The notes: a model not told the origin generated them from the sequence alone. DNA of 64,000 nt from Madurella fahalii (GCA_029876055.1 CM056880.1:682001-746000); one strand, 5' to 3'; positions 35,301-46,154 are shown, numbered from the stretch's first letter. Numbers and translations are program-made.

Positions 35301-35698
35301 GGGTCGGGCGTCACTAGAGCGTGACACGCGAGGCGCTCAAACAGAGCTTGGTGGGCCGCGGGGCTGTTGCGGGGTGAGGTGAGGAAAATCACATAGCCCG
35401 TCTTGACGGCGGCGAGGATCAGCGCTGTAAGTCGAACGTCATTGGGGCCTATGTAAGCCAGGACCTCGGTCGTCTGGCTCGGCTGGCCGAATTGGCTGAC
35501 GAGCCACCAAGCCAGGCCGTTAACGACGTTGGCCAGCTGGGAATATGTGACGGCGTAGAAGCCGGCGTCATAAGATGTAGGCAACACCGGCCACTCTCCG
35601 TACACAGCGTGGGGCAAGTCACGGGCCAGCCGGTCGACTATGTTTGGCAGTAGATCGCCTTGCCATCGAGCGATGCGTGCGTGCTCAGTGTTAGCCAT
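32323..35698 (-). CDS. NRPS-like adenylate-forming reductase (A-T-R)
   Basis: Multidomain enzyme of about 1090 aa that should activate a carboxylic acid as adenylate, load it on a carrier and release it as aldehyde. Exons are 35698-35151, 35100-34938 and 34884-32323. Domains: A domain with core motif HTSGSTGIPKPLTW (near residue 184), QFGASEIG and a RARADDVIVFLNGEKTNP end; a carrier domain with FFERGMDSLQVLQL, the phosphopantetheine Ser near residue 601; a Rossmann thioester-reductase domain starting VILTGSTGALGTLIL near residue 686 with the catalytic YSQSK near 844. There is no condensation domain. An in-frame ATG at 35707 would add MEG. A short A-domain and this order fit L-aminoadipate-reductase-like enzymes of secondary metabolism. 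It is divergent from a PTH11-type gene. Confidence 0.92.
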
Positions 35699-36318
35699 GC
35701 CTTCCAATGTACTCTGAGTCGCCGGTCCGTGTTGATGAGGTTAGGCTTTTAGTCGGGCTTGGAGCGGTAAGAATAGCTGAGGGCGACGTAAGGTTGGGGG
35801 CGGTAAGGGTGGGGGCTTGGATCTCCCAAGAGAAACGAAGGATGGAAGGGGGGGGGCGGAAATATAAGCCCAGATTATGTCCAGGAATGCGTTGGTGAAA
35901 CGTCTGTTGGACCAAGATGCACTTCGGCCCCCATAATATGCAGTTGGCCGCGCGTACCCTAGTTCGCAGGACTATGGATCTTCCAGCAGCACGATTAGTA
36001 GTGAAATACAGCGATATCAATCCGTGTGTAAGGAGGGTAGCGGTTGCGTCAGCGCCATGCTCATTCCGGAAGTCGACGCGTCTGTTGGCTGCGCCGCATT
36101 GGATGCGGTACCGCCACTTATAGTACCGGGTGCTGTGCCTCGGGAATAAGATGATATAGTCGTGATTTGTTTGCTATGCATTCTTGCTCTATTTCTTTGC
36201 TCTGGGCATATTACCGCCGGCGAGCCGCCTGCATGGGAGCGCGTTTTCCAGCAAGGGCCGGGCTGTTGTCCCTGCTTCTCGTTATCTTTTTCGAGACACA
36301 AATCAAGGATTATTACTG
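35699..36318. promoter_or_regulatory. Divergent promoter region (NRPS-like reductase / PTH11-type)
   Basis: About 610 bp between the two start codons. An AT box, ATATAAG near 35861-35867 (TTATAT on the other strand), lies about 165 bp before the reductase start. No binding site identified. Confidence 0.45.
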
Positions 36319-37487
36319 ATGGCTTCAAATTCGGAATATGCCGGATACCGGCTCGAAATCCTAGTCAGTATCTTCACCCCGGTCCAGGTTGCCGCTGTAG
36401 TCATGCGGTTTTACTCGCGCACACTTACTGTTCGCCCATACACCGCGGATGATTGGCTCGTCATTGCCTCCCTTCTCAGCCAGTTCGTCATGGCGGCCTC
36501 TATACTGGGTAGGTGAATCAGCAACAGTCGACTGGCGGGAATAAGACTGACTCCATCCTTAGCCAGTGTCAAGCTAAATGCCATCGGCGACCAAGCCGAG
36601 AGCATCGTAGAGACTGACCCCGCGGCGAGCACCAGGTTCTACCAGTTCCTTGTCTTTTGGTCAGTCTGGTACTTGGCCACGTTCTCATTGCCCAAGCTGG
36701 CCATCTGCCTGTTGTACCGACGCCTGTTTCCACAACGAGCCGTCTCCATCATCATGTGGCTGACTGCAATTGTCCTGGTTGCCACGGCCATTGCCGGCCT
36801 AATTGCCAACCTTGCGGCTTGCAGGCCCTTCGACGCACACTGGGCCCATCCGGAGGTACAGAGAACTCACTGCATCGACAAGGTGCCGCTATTTCTCTGG
36901 GTTAACTTCCCCAACATCGTGACCGACATAGTCATGCTCATACTGCCGCTTCCCATCGTGTGGAAACTGCGAATATCATTCCAGCTGAAAGTGGCCCTGA
37001 CAACCACGTTCTTAATTGGCAGCACGTTCGTCTTTGCCCCACTTCTGTACTCTCTTGAGCGAAGTTGTCTCTGACAGTAAACAGGGGCCTCGCTGCGTCT
37101 ATATTGCGCTTTCGATCCTTTGCCGACAACAACTCCGCAGTCGAGCTCCTCACCTGGACGCTGCTAGAGCCCGGCATCTACCTCATTTCGGCTTGTCTGT
37201 TGATGTGTCGCCCGCTGCTCGACAAGTTCAGCCGGAAGTTTGGCTGGACCAACAATCGTCACTCGGAGCCGTACGCGTCGTCGAACCCGCGCAAGCTACG
37301 CCGCTCGGTGGAAGACGGCGACGTCCACGACAGTACCACTGCCCTGGAAAGCAATACCACCACTGAGGGCGCGTTAGGGCAACTCTCTGGAAACAATTAT
37401 AACTCATCAAAAAACATTATCGTTACTACAAACATCAACCAGTCTTGGGAGGGGCCGTCGGTACCAACGTCTGACCTGGATAGGTAA
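36319..37487 (+). CDS. Rhodopsin-domain (PTH11-type) seven-helix membrane protein
   Basis: Second member of this family in the window, about 351 aa; exons 36319-36508, 36563-37025 and 37085-37487. It has the usual plan: ILVSIFTPVQVAAVVMRFYS, the TADDWLVIASLL block (equivalent of WWDDW), WYLATFSLPKLAICLLYRRL, WLTAIVLVATAIAGLIANLAA with the loop Cys in ACRPFDAHW, LFLWVNFPNIVTDIVMLILPLP and KVALTTTFLIGSTGLAASILRF, followed by WTLLEPGIYLISACLL and a Ser/Asn-rich tail with possible phosphorylation sites. The last intron (37026-37084) has a weak GTTCGT donor but gives the expected ASILR block. Ligand unknown. Confidence 0.87.
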
Positions 37488-38666
37488 GGCAGACAGGTGA
37501 ATGTAAGGTTAATGGGTACGATTGCTGGTTGCAATGGCCATGTAGATTACGTTTAGGCAGAGCGTCAAGCACGTTAGATAATCGCAGGTGACTCTCCATG
37601 AAGCCCCAATTGTCCCAGCTAACGCAGTCCCGTGTACTTAGTAACATTGCAGAGGTTGGATTAGTTACTTTAAGTATCCGAACCACAGCAGCCGGCGCCC
37701 CTGCAAACCTCAATTTAAAGATCAACGTTATGATAGTGTGCCACTTGGAGGGAGATTTGCTGGAGGGAGCGGCAGTTGAAGTTCACTGCATGAATCCCCT
37801 GACAGTTGCCTCCGCTCTTATTGGATTACGCGCAAGTGAGACGCTCAATAGTAAGCCAACTGACCGACCAATTTCGGTTTTATCATTGGCCATGGTTTGT
37901 TCATCACGGTCTCACAAGCATGCGGCTTAGTGAGCTGCGACACGAACAATGGAACCGTTCCATTCTCGCCAGGGTTTAATCAAGAACTTAGTCAGCCCCC
38001 GCTGGAGGCACTGGGCTCTCTGTGATCATCATGCCGCCTGGCCATCGTCTTCAGCGTCAGCGCAGGAGATGTTATATAACCCGTGTGTCGTTGGTGCTAT
38101 GCCTTGGTAACTCTTCGCTCTCATGCAGGGGCCCCCCTGCTTCACCGTTAAACGCAAAGACTAGGTGTATACTTGTATTAGGTATGGAACCAGGGTCGCA
38201 GCTACGAGCTAAATATGCCACGCTAACAAGCTACATAATAAGGCACTACTAGTATTGATTAGCTTCGGAACACGCGGCTCACATCTCGAAATCACCGTAT
38301 TCAGTGAACTCTGACGCGGGCCGCCGCGGGCTAGCCGGACTTTTCACAACCGCTGAAGTCAACTTGCCAAGGGTAAGCACCGAAAGTCAAGGGGAATGGA
38401 TACAGTACTCATGAGGTCTGATATAGTAGAGTGAACATATCCCGAATAGTATGGGCAGGTTCCTGCTAGTAATACTGTATCTCTATTTATTCTTACTAGT
38501 GGTAGTTGTATAAAAAGTTCAACCATTGAACTGCTGACATATTCCGCTTCAGCAGCAGCCATGGTGGTCCGATTGATTAACGGCAGTGTGCACAGAGGTA
38601 GCGGAAACTCGATATTTGCGGTATTGGCATGCGGCTGCCCGGCGGGACGCTCTCTAGGACTTCCTC
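37488..38666. other. Intergenic, no gene seen
   Basis: About 1.2 kb with only short ORFs and no recognised elements. Confidence 0.45.
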
Positions 38667-38870
38667 GTCAACGGCAAAGATGCCCGTGGTCCCGTCCCCG
38701 CAAAACCGTGCAATACTGTTGGGTTCGATGAGTCCCTTGACGACAAGAGTGCCATCAAGACCGGGTCCGGGCACCCTTCCGACAAGGGCCTCTCGAGCTT
38801 CGATGTATCCTTCTTTATGAGCAAGGACAAGCTTGGAAAGTGCGGTTCCCAGCCGAGGATGCTCCCTGGG
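38667..38870 (+). other. Orphan exon-like segment (unassigned coding signal)
   Basis: After an acceptor-like CTCTCTAG, the frame GACTTCCTC... is open for about 68 codons, has mostly C/G third positions, encodes NGKDARGPVPAK, GFDESLDDKSAIKTG and SSFDVSFFMSKDKLGK, and runs into a donor-like GTGAGT near 38871. No family recognised and no matching exons were found on either side, so it may be a remnant. Confidence 0.25.
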
Positions 38871-39289
38871 TGTGAGTTAAGACTTTGCTTGCGCATTCAG
38901 TCTTCGCTCCCTCGTGCTGCTCGGTCTAAGCAAATCCGAGTTCGCAAAATCTCACGCCAGATCCGTCTCATCTTCGGAACGTGACATGGCGATTTCATCG
39001 GGTGCCCCAGAGTTCGTTATTATTCGAAACCTCTCTTTTGGGGTATGCCGAGAGCCCTAAGCATAGAACAAAGCGTAAGCTCGCAGCCTGGCGTGAGGGG
39101 TAATCGGATCGAGCGAATGAGATGGCAGCCCAATGCCCTAGTTGAACCTCCGCAACGGTGCTTTGGCCGGATGAACGTTGATTAATTACTCCATCTTGCC
39201 TTTCACTTGGTCCCTTGTGCGTCTCGCCTCCCTCAGCGAATAATTAGTCCTGGTCAATAAGTTCATTGCCCACTGAGGGAATATCAAAC
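38871..39289. other. Intergenic
   Basis: Upstream region of the kinase-like gene; nothing recognised. Confidence 0.4.
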
Positions 39290-40551
39290 ATGGATTCAAC
39301 GTCCTCACCCGTCCCCACTGAGGTGGGCAACATAAAATGGCCACCACCATGGGTGCCACCGCCAGACCCCGATAGGCCACCCCTACCCTATCTACCAGGC
39401 CTTGTGCTTGATATTACAGAGTACATCCCCCCTGCGCCGTACTATAGCGATCAAGGCTGGCCGAAAGGGATATCGCGCGACGCTCTTCGTTCGATCACGC
39501 ATACCGAACTCGTCATCACATATCCGCCCCGTGGATCTGATGCCACCACCGTCATAGCGTTGACGCCCAAGACTGCGGCACTCACCATCACCAATCACAT
39601 TGCTGTGAGAGATGGACGAGGTGCGCAGATCGTCCTCTGCTCCGTTGTCCCACGAGGCCCCGGCCCGAAATGCGAACCATTTACGGCCGTCGCCAAGATC
39701 TTTGATCCGCTTTACTACTCTTTTGCGGACAAATATGGCGGATTTCGGGCGGGACCAGTCGACGTCGCCGTAGCCGCCGACGGAAACTACAGCCAGGAGG
39801 CTGCGGCATACGAGCATCTCCAACAAGCTGGCGAAACTGGGTCGTTCGCTCCAAAATACTACGGCTCTTGGACATTTTCACTGCCCATCTGCCACAAGGG
39901 CGTGATGAGAAACCGGGCCGTTCGCCTGATCTTGATGGAGTATCTCGACGGCCCATGCATGCGTGAATTGTGCAGCGATCCCCGCAGCTTAAGCTATGAT
40001 GAGGGATATCGTCTGAGTGTTCTGGCCAACTCCTCGACGGCCATATGCGCTATGCCCAGAAACGACTCAGTCGGCGCGGCCTGCTACTGCCAGAGCACGT
40101 TATACTGATCCCCGGACCGGAATGGACATGTGCACCGCAACCCACGCCGCGGGTGGTGCTCATTGACTATTGTGCCGCGATAGTCGATGAAAGGAGCCCT
40201 CGCTATCGCCTCCGCCGCGCCACAGAGCTACCAGTAAATCCTATGTATGCGTTTTGGGCCGGGGACCGTCTCTTGGACTTTGACGGTTGGAGGCCTCAAC
40301 ACTGGAACGGGAACGATCGCCCAGTCCAGGAATGGCTCATGGAAGAATTCGGAGGGGAGAACGTGTCTAAATATTTACCGGTCAGGGAAGGCCTCGAGCT
40401 TGCACCTCCAAAGTATTTCGTAGGCGCCGACAGTTTGGACTTTCGTCCACTGTCTGGGAAATACCCCCCGCCGCCCAGGTTCGCCGACTACGTCCCTTCT
40501 CGAGGAACTGCGAAGAAGGACAACGAGGGTGACAAAGCTTCGGATAACTGA
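39290..40551 (+). CDS. Protein-kinase-like gene, split by a one-base frameshift
   Basis: Two overlapping frames together form one protein of about 420 aa. Frame 1 (39290 to the stop at 40108) has a Pro-rich start and a kinase-like N-lobe: EPFTAVAKIFDPLYY with a Lys, AAAYEHLQQAG as helix C and the hinge VRLILMEYLDGPCMREL. Near 40024-40030 the match moves to the next frame (LLDGHMRYAQKRLSRRGLLL, then EHVILIPG), continuing with RVVLIDYCAAIVDE to the stop at 40551. The catalytic-loop Asp of RRDL is Gly here and the following Asn is His, so the product would be a pseudokinase even if the shift were repaired. It resembles fungal aminoglycoside-phosphotransferase/kinase-like proteins with a degenerate IDY in place of DFG. 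A sequencing error is possible. Confidence 0.6.
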
Positions 40552-40885
40552 TGAGTCTGGGACTCCTGGGGGCTTCGTGAACTCGGAGGTTCTGACAGGG
40601 ATCGCGGCCGGTCTGCAAGGTGCGTCGGATGAGAAGCGAGAATCATTTGGGGAACTAGAGTGGAAGATTTGGTCCTTAATGTTGTCCATGGTAAATGCCA
40701 CCATAGGAGCACTGAATTATGAAATGCTTTGTTGTTAAATTACAGTCCATCGAAGTGCGTGGAACTGGCTGTTGATATTCGTACATCTAATCTTAAAGCA
40801 GGGAGACGCCACGAGTGACTGTGCAACATGACCTCAAATCTGCGGAATCAAGTCTTGTCAGCGAGCAACCACACTACGCTCTCAC
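40552..40885. other. Intergenic, convergent 3' ends
   Basis: About 330 bp; nothing recognised. Confidence 0.5.
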
Positions 40886-42130
40886 CTACCACTCCCCTTG
40901 CACACTAACGGGGACCTTTAAAACCCTCATCCCCGCCTCATCCGCTCGCGGCAAGTGCCCGGCCCTAATGTTAACCTGCAAACTCTCATGAACCAGTCTC
41001 GGCGCAGCCAGTGTCTTGTCCCGCCCGCTCCTTGTAGCCACAAACTCCTCCTCAGTGATCCCGTCCCGGACGTGCTTATTCTTCTCTCGATGCTCGCCCA
41101 CACTCGCCCACGGCTCCGGGCCACGCTCCCCTTCGGCGGGGTAATCATGCCCCGTCCAGATCCGCACATGGTCCGGCAGCGACAGCAGCATCCTCGCCGA
41201 GTGGTATAGCGCGCGGGGGTTGCCGCCGGGGAAGTCGCACCGCGCGGTGCCCAGAGAGGGGTGGAAGAGCAGGTCGCCGCAAAAGACGTTATCTGCACAC
41301 ACCGCCGCAGAAGCATCAGCCCCGGTCCGCTCCTTTTCGGTCCCCCCCGACTGGACCCTCCCGGAACCTCAATCATACAACTCACCTCCAATCCAGTACC
41401 CCACGTGATCCTCCGTATGCCCCGGCAGATGCACCACCCTCCCCTTCAGCCCGCCCACCTCAAACGCCTCATCGTCCTCCCACAGCACGTTAAAAACTCC
41501 CGCATACTCCCCCTCCCCGACCCCGTACTTGCCCCCGAAATACTTCTGCACGCCCCCGATCCGCTTCCCGATCCCCACCTTGGGCGGCTCCCCGTCCGCT
41601 GCGCCCTGCCGCTGCGCCAGCCGCCGCTGCAGGTAGAACGCGGCCGTCAGGTGGTCGGCGTGCGCGTGCGTCTCGAGGATGTGCGACACGCGGTAGTGGT
41701 GGGCGTGGACCAGCGCGAGGAGGGCGTCGGCGGTGGAGGTGGCGATGGTGCGCGTGCAGGGGTTGTAGTCGAGCACCGGGTCGATGATGACGGCGGTGTT
41801 GGTTGCCGAGTCGGCGACGACGTACTGGTAGGTGCAAGTCGAGGGTTCGAATACCGGGTGGATGGTGGGCTCCGGGTTGAAGGGGATCGCGGGCGCGGTG
41901 CTGTAGCGGGATTTGTGGTGGAGGGCGCGGTGGGGCGTGATGGGAAGCACGGCAGGGGTCGAGCGGATGGGGAGGGCTCGGGACGGTCGGTGGAAGTGAC
42001 GGGTTTGTCTACTACTAGTGGTGGTGGTGATGGTGATGGCTGTCTTGGCGAGAGGTGCAAGACGGCGGGCTGTTGACTGCCATTTTGGCAGGTTGTCGAG
42101 ATAGAACGGAACGCGGACTGGGTTCATCAT
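40886..42130 (-). CDS. Persulfide dioxygenase (ETHE1-like metallo-beta-lactamase), mitochondrial
   Basis: Non-heme iron enzyme of about 383 aa in two exons, 42130-41386 and 41292-40886. It would oxidise glutathione persulfide to sulfite in mitochondria. A long basic, Ser/Thr-rich N-terminus (RRLAPLAKTA, TTTSSRQTRHFHRPSRAL) looks like a transit peptide. The MBL fold motifs are ETHAHADHLTAA (HxHxDH), HLPGHTEDHV, DNVFCGDLLFHPSLGTARCD with the metal Asp, and RIWTGHDY. GTARCDFPGG is characteristic of ETHE1/persulfide dioxygenase proteins and not of glyoxalase II. It starts 503 bp from, and divergent to, the sulfide:quinone oxidoreductase that makes its substrate. Confidence 0.9.
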
Positions 42131-42633
42131 GATTTAGTTTGAATCAATCAGAGAGGGCTGAAGGCAAAAATAGTTAACTTACAGGATCGAATGCGCCTTC
42201 GGCCTTTATCGACTGCGGTCTGTTTAAAGTTGTCTCCCGTGATACCCGAGGTCAATCATCGGCGAAGCGGAACCTCCACATTTTAATTATTAAACCCCGG
42301 CGGCGACGGACCCAGGCCCGTCATCAGCCCACCGATGGCGCCATTCGTGAAAGACGCCGAGCGAAAGCCTCGACTTCCGATGCCGGGCCCTTCGGCGACC
42401 TTCCAGCCTATCGGGATCCAGCCTGGGGACCCAGGATTACCCGTCGGGGGCCGCAAATTCGCTCATTCAGCGTCGCATTCGAGGCGCATTGGACACAGAG
42501 CGCGCAGGGCAGCGTCTGAGGTTCCTTTGTCTTGCTTCATAATCATCAACCCCCACAATGCCTCTCAGCTCGCGTGCTCTCACCAACCGCATCTCACAAC
42601 CGCCTTGACAACCCGTCAGCGACTGCAGTGGTC
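42131..42633. promoter_or_regulatory. Bidirectional promoter of the sulfide-oxidation pair
   Basis: 503 bp shared by the persulfide dioxygenase (minus) and SQR (plus) start codons. A TTAATTATTAAA stretch at 42283-42294 lies roughly midway. No specific factor site is identified. Confidence 0.6.
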
Positions 42634-44025
42634 ATGGCCGGCAGCCAATTCATAGCCAAGCGCGCAGTTTGCGCTGCAACCGCTGCCAGACACTCGAGGC
42701 CCCTCATCCCCGCCGCGCATCGGACCTTCGCAACAGCGTCTGATCTGCCCGTGAGCCCCGCCACAAACCACAAGGTTGTGGTGGTCGGTGGCGGGTCCGC
42801 CGGCTTGACCATCAGCCACCAGCTGCTCCGGTCCGGCAAATTCGCCCAGGACGACATCGCCGTTGTCGATCCCGCGGAATGGCATCACTACCAGCCCGGC
42901 TGGACGCTCGTCGGCGGCGGTCTCAAGAAGAAAGAAGACCTCAAGCGACCGCTGCGATCCCTCCTTGACCCCAAACTCCGCCTCTACAACCAAGAACTGA
43001 CCACCTTCGCTCCTGAGGACAACACCGTCACCCTTGGCGACGGCTCCAAGCTCACCTACGACCAGCTGGTCGTCGCTCCCGGTATCAAGGTCGACATCTC
43101 CAGCATCAAAGGCTTGCCCGAGGCCTTGGCCGCCAAGGACTCCAATGTCTCCTGCATCTACACCTACGACACGGTCGACAAGGTCTTCCCGAGCATCCAG
43201 GCGCTCCGCAAGGGCCGCGCCATCTTCACGCAACCGGCCGGCGTCCTCAAGTGCGCGGGCGCGCCGCAAAAGATCATGTGGCTCGCGCTCGACCACTGGA
43301 AGCGCGCCGGGCTGTACAAGCACACGCCGGGCCATCCGGGGTCGTCGGCCATCGAGGTGACGTTCGCGACGGCGCTGCCCGTCATGTTCGGCGTGCCCAA
43401 GTACAGCGCCGCGCTGGAGGCGCTGAGGCAGCAGCGCGGCGTGGAGGGGCTCTTCGCGCACGACCTGGTCGAGATCGTCGACGGGGACAAGGCCGTGTTC
43501 GCGCCGGTGGGGGCCGACGCCGCCGCCAAGGACAAGGTCACGAGGCGGTTCGACCTGCTGCACGTCGTCCCCAAGATGGGCGCGCACGCCTTCGTCAAGA
43601 ACAGCCCCCTCGCGGACGCGGCCGGGTTCGTGGACGTGGACAATGCCACGCTGAGGCACAAGAAGTTTGCGAATGTCTGGTCGGCCGGGGATGCCTCCAG
43701 CTTGCCCACGTCCAAGACGGCGGCGGGGATTACCGCGCAGAGTCCGGTGCTCGTGCGGAACCTGCTCAAGGCGATGGACGGCCAGGAGGTGGAGGCCGGG
43801 TATGACGGGTACACCTCGTGCCCGCTGCTGACCGGGTACGGGAAGGTGATGCTCGCCGAGTTCAAGTACGGCGGCGTGCCCAAGGAGACGTTTGGCGCGT
43901 TGGGCATGGACCAGGCGACGCCGAGACGGGCGTTTTACCATTTGAAGAAGGACTTCTTTCCGTGGGTATATTACAAGCATATGGTCAAGGGAACTTGGGG
44001 CGGGCCCAAGGGATGGATTAACTAG
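42634..44025 (+). CDS. Sulfide:quinone oxidoreductase, mitochondrial (SQRDL/HMT2-like)
   Basis: FAD enzyme of the inner mitochondrial membrane that oxidises sulfide, passes electrons to ubiquinone and yields persulfide. Intronless, 463 aa from the ATG at 42634. A transit-like N-terminus (FIAKRAVCAATAARHSRP) precedes the FAD motif HKVVVVGGGSAGLTIS. Further HMT2-type blocks are WHHYQPGWTLVGGGL, YDQLVVAPGIKVD, a redox Cys in VLKCAGAPQKIMWL, HVVPKMGAHAFVK, VWSAGDASSLPTSKTAAGI and the second Cys in YTSCPLLTGYGKVMLAEF. The C-terminus FFPWVYYKHMVKG is the usual membrane-associated end. All key cysteines expected for a eukaryotic type II SQR can be seen. Confidence 0.93.
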   Translation: MAGSQFIAKRAVCAATAARHSRPLIPAAHRTFATASDLPVSPATNHKVVVVGGGSAGLTISHQLLRSGKFAQDDIAVVDPAEWHHYQPGWTLVGGGLKKKEDLKRPLRSLLDPKLRLYNQELTTFAPEDNTVTLGDGSKLTYDQLVVAPGIKVDISSIKGLPEALAAKDSNVSCIYTYDTVDKVFPSIQALRKGRAIFTQPAGVLKCAGAPQKIMWLALDHWKRAGLYKHTPGHPGSSAIEVTFATALPVMFGVPKYSAALEALRQQRGVEGLFAHDLVEIVDGDKAVFAPVGADAAAKDKVTRRFDLLHVVPKMGAHAFVKNSPLADAAGFVDVDNATLRHKKFANVWSAGDASSLPTSKTAAGITAQSPVLVRNLLKAMDGQEVEAGYDGYTSCPLLTGYGKVMLAEFKYGGVPKETFGALGMDQATPRRAFYHLKKDFFPWVYYKHMVKGTWGGPKGWIN

Positions 44026-44670
44026 GAAATGGCTCTTGTCGACTTGGGCGGCTGCATATATGTAGGGAATACAGGCGTTCTATTTACAGTTCTATAACTT
44101 CTCTGGGGTGTTTCTTGGTGTGCGGAGCCGCTGTGGAAGGATCAGCGTCTTTGACAGCGGGGGAGGACCGAAATGTTCTCGGGAGCGGCTCTTTTCATCA
44201 GTCCGGAAGCAACGGGAAGGGCGTGTATGTACCTTATCCCTGCACACCTCGCAAATCTACTGAGCACTTCCATTATTATTCGCTCCAGATTCCCCGTTTT
44301 CTACTCTTGGCTGTTCATTACCTGCAATTTATCTGGGCAGGCCGTATCATTCGGATGCTGAATGCAAATTGATTAGGTACCCACGTATTTATCCCCTCTT
44401 CCAAACTGATGGCGCCCTCTCCGGGTGCGGTATCTGCGGCCATAGAACCATCGCTGGGTCTGTCTCTGTCTGCTCCAGCACTCTCTTGCGCGCGTCTTGC
44501 AGACTCTCCCGGCCTCTGTCGAGGGATAACGGATCAACATTAGTCCCTGAACAAAATGACCATAGTCGCAACAAACCCGACGTGAGAGAACTTCAAACAA
44601 CCTGAACACGCTGAGTAATTATAAATTGGACGCTGATCTCCATCCTGACAACAGGAGTTGCCGTTGACCT
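44026..44670. other. Intergenic, convergent 3' ends
   Basis: About 640 bp; no gene, repeat or RNA recognised. Confidence 0.5.
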
Positions 44671-46154
44671 TCAATACTTCATCTTGCTCGGCAACATCTT
44701 CAACTGATCTATCGCATCGCCCTGCAGCCCCAACAACTCGTGAATCCACCTCAACACCACCACAAAACTCTCCGGCTCTCCCATATGCTTCGTCCCCTTC
44801 ACCACCCTCGCCATCTTTGGCATCCCATTCTCCAGTGCGACCCACAGATCCTCGATCGGAAAGATCTCATCCCCTCTCTGTTGGCCAACAACACCTTACA
44901 GCACACTCTCTGAAGCGTCCCGTCCGCAACAAGCGAGAACCTCCCCTTTGCCTCGGCCGTAAACCTCTCCACATCCGACCCATAGCCAAACTTCTCCGCC
45001 AACGCCCCCCTCAAATCAAAAGGATACTCCAGCTGATCCACATGCCTCAACCACCCCTCGTCAAACATGAAATCCGCCCCGCCGCCCAAGCTGACCGCCC
45101 CCATCAATCTCTCGGCATGAGTATGCGCCATGCGCAGGGCGTAGTACCCGCCGGTGCTGAAGCCCCAGACGACGACCCGCCTGCCGTCAATCTTCTTCTC
45201 CGCGGCGACCCAGTCCAGGACGGAAGACCACTGCCTGTCCGGGGACGTGGGGTCGCGGGCGTCGGCGGGCGAGTCGCCCGTCCCCGGTATCTCGACGACG
45301 GCGGTGGCGACGCCCTTGGCTGCGAAGCCCGGCTGCCAGATGGCGAGCTCGGTGCGGTAGCCGTCCAGACCCGTCAGGATGAGGACGAGCGGGGCGGGGT
45401 TGGCGGGGGATGCGGATGGCGGGAGGAGGAGATTGATAGGGATGGTGGAGTCGACGGGTTCCGAGGGTGCGAGGGCGTGGGTGTGCGGAATGAGCACTTG
45501 ATGGATGGGGGTTGGGAGGAGGCTGGTGGTTGATTAATACGTGACATGATTCGGAAGGGGGGAGGGGGGGGGGGGGTTGAAAGTGTCGGTGGGAGCGGTA
45601 GGCGGACGTACGCGGCGCCTTTATAAAAGGCTTCTTTGCCTTTGGTCCAGGCGAGACGCTGTTTTTCTGATCGGGGGATGGGGAAGCGGGCAATGCGGTA
45701 GACTGCCGAGCTGCGCCTGCGAGGGGTTAGTGGGAGTTATGTGTTTCAGGGGTTACGTGAATCAGGGAAAAATAATACTGACAGGTAATGCTCGGATGCC
45801 TTTCCCAACTCACCAGCCTTTTTGGCCTCTTCAGCAACGCTAGCCAGCTCTTCGGCTTTAGGGAAGAACACTTGAGCATACTCATCCCAGTCGTATGGCT
45901 CCTTCAGGCCTTTTGTGATGATGCTCTGCGCCACGGGCTCAAAGTCCTGGATGCAGCCAAACATGAATGGGTAGACGCCCATCTTGCACTTTGACGTGGC
46001 ATTAGCACTGACATGATCGAATTTAAATCTAGGGACCTTAGGTAGTACTTACAAGTGCCTTCCACTTGGTTTCCCAGAGCTTCTCAAAGGACTCATGGTG
46101 CACCGCAGGCTTGTACAGTGCCTCTCCGATATGGTACTCTTTCTGACCTGCCAT
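44671..46154 (-). CDS. Ayg1/FrsA-like alpha/beta hydrolase, frameshifted near the C-terminus
   Basis: Serine hydrolase of the family that includes Ayg1, which shortens polyketides in DHN-melanin synthesis. Exons: 46154-46053, 45988-45783, 45716-45612 and 45522-44671. The N-terminal helical lid reads WKALCKMGVYPFMFGCIQD, EPYDWDEYAQVFFPKAEEL and SAVYRIARFPIPRSEKQRLAW; the core has LVLILTGLDGYR, the nucleophile VVWGFSTGGYYALR and GGGADFMFDEGW. At 44871-44874 a run of four G (sense strand) should be five: without the base the frame stops at 44799, with it the catalytic Asp block DEIFPIEDLWVAL, the His in KGTKHMGEPES and the natural stop at 44671 follow. So either it is a recent pseudogene or the base was lost in sequencing. 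Intron 3 carries C13. No polyketide synthase is nearby. Confidence 0.75.
45564..45576 (+). repeat. Homopolymer G13 (C13 on the sense strand of Ayg1-like intron 3)
   Basis: Thirteen G bases, plus six more G just before an A interruption, inside the 89-bp third intron of the Ayg1-like gene. Confidence 0.85.

Noticed and set aside
42616..43980. 454-codon minus-strand ORF opposite the SQR gene.
   Set aside because: High-GC antisense shadow of a gene with clear homology on the plus strand; no family features.
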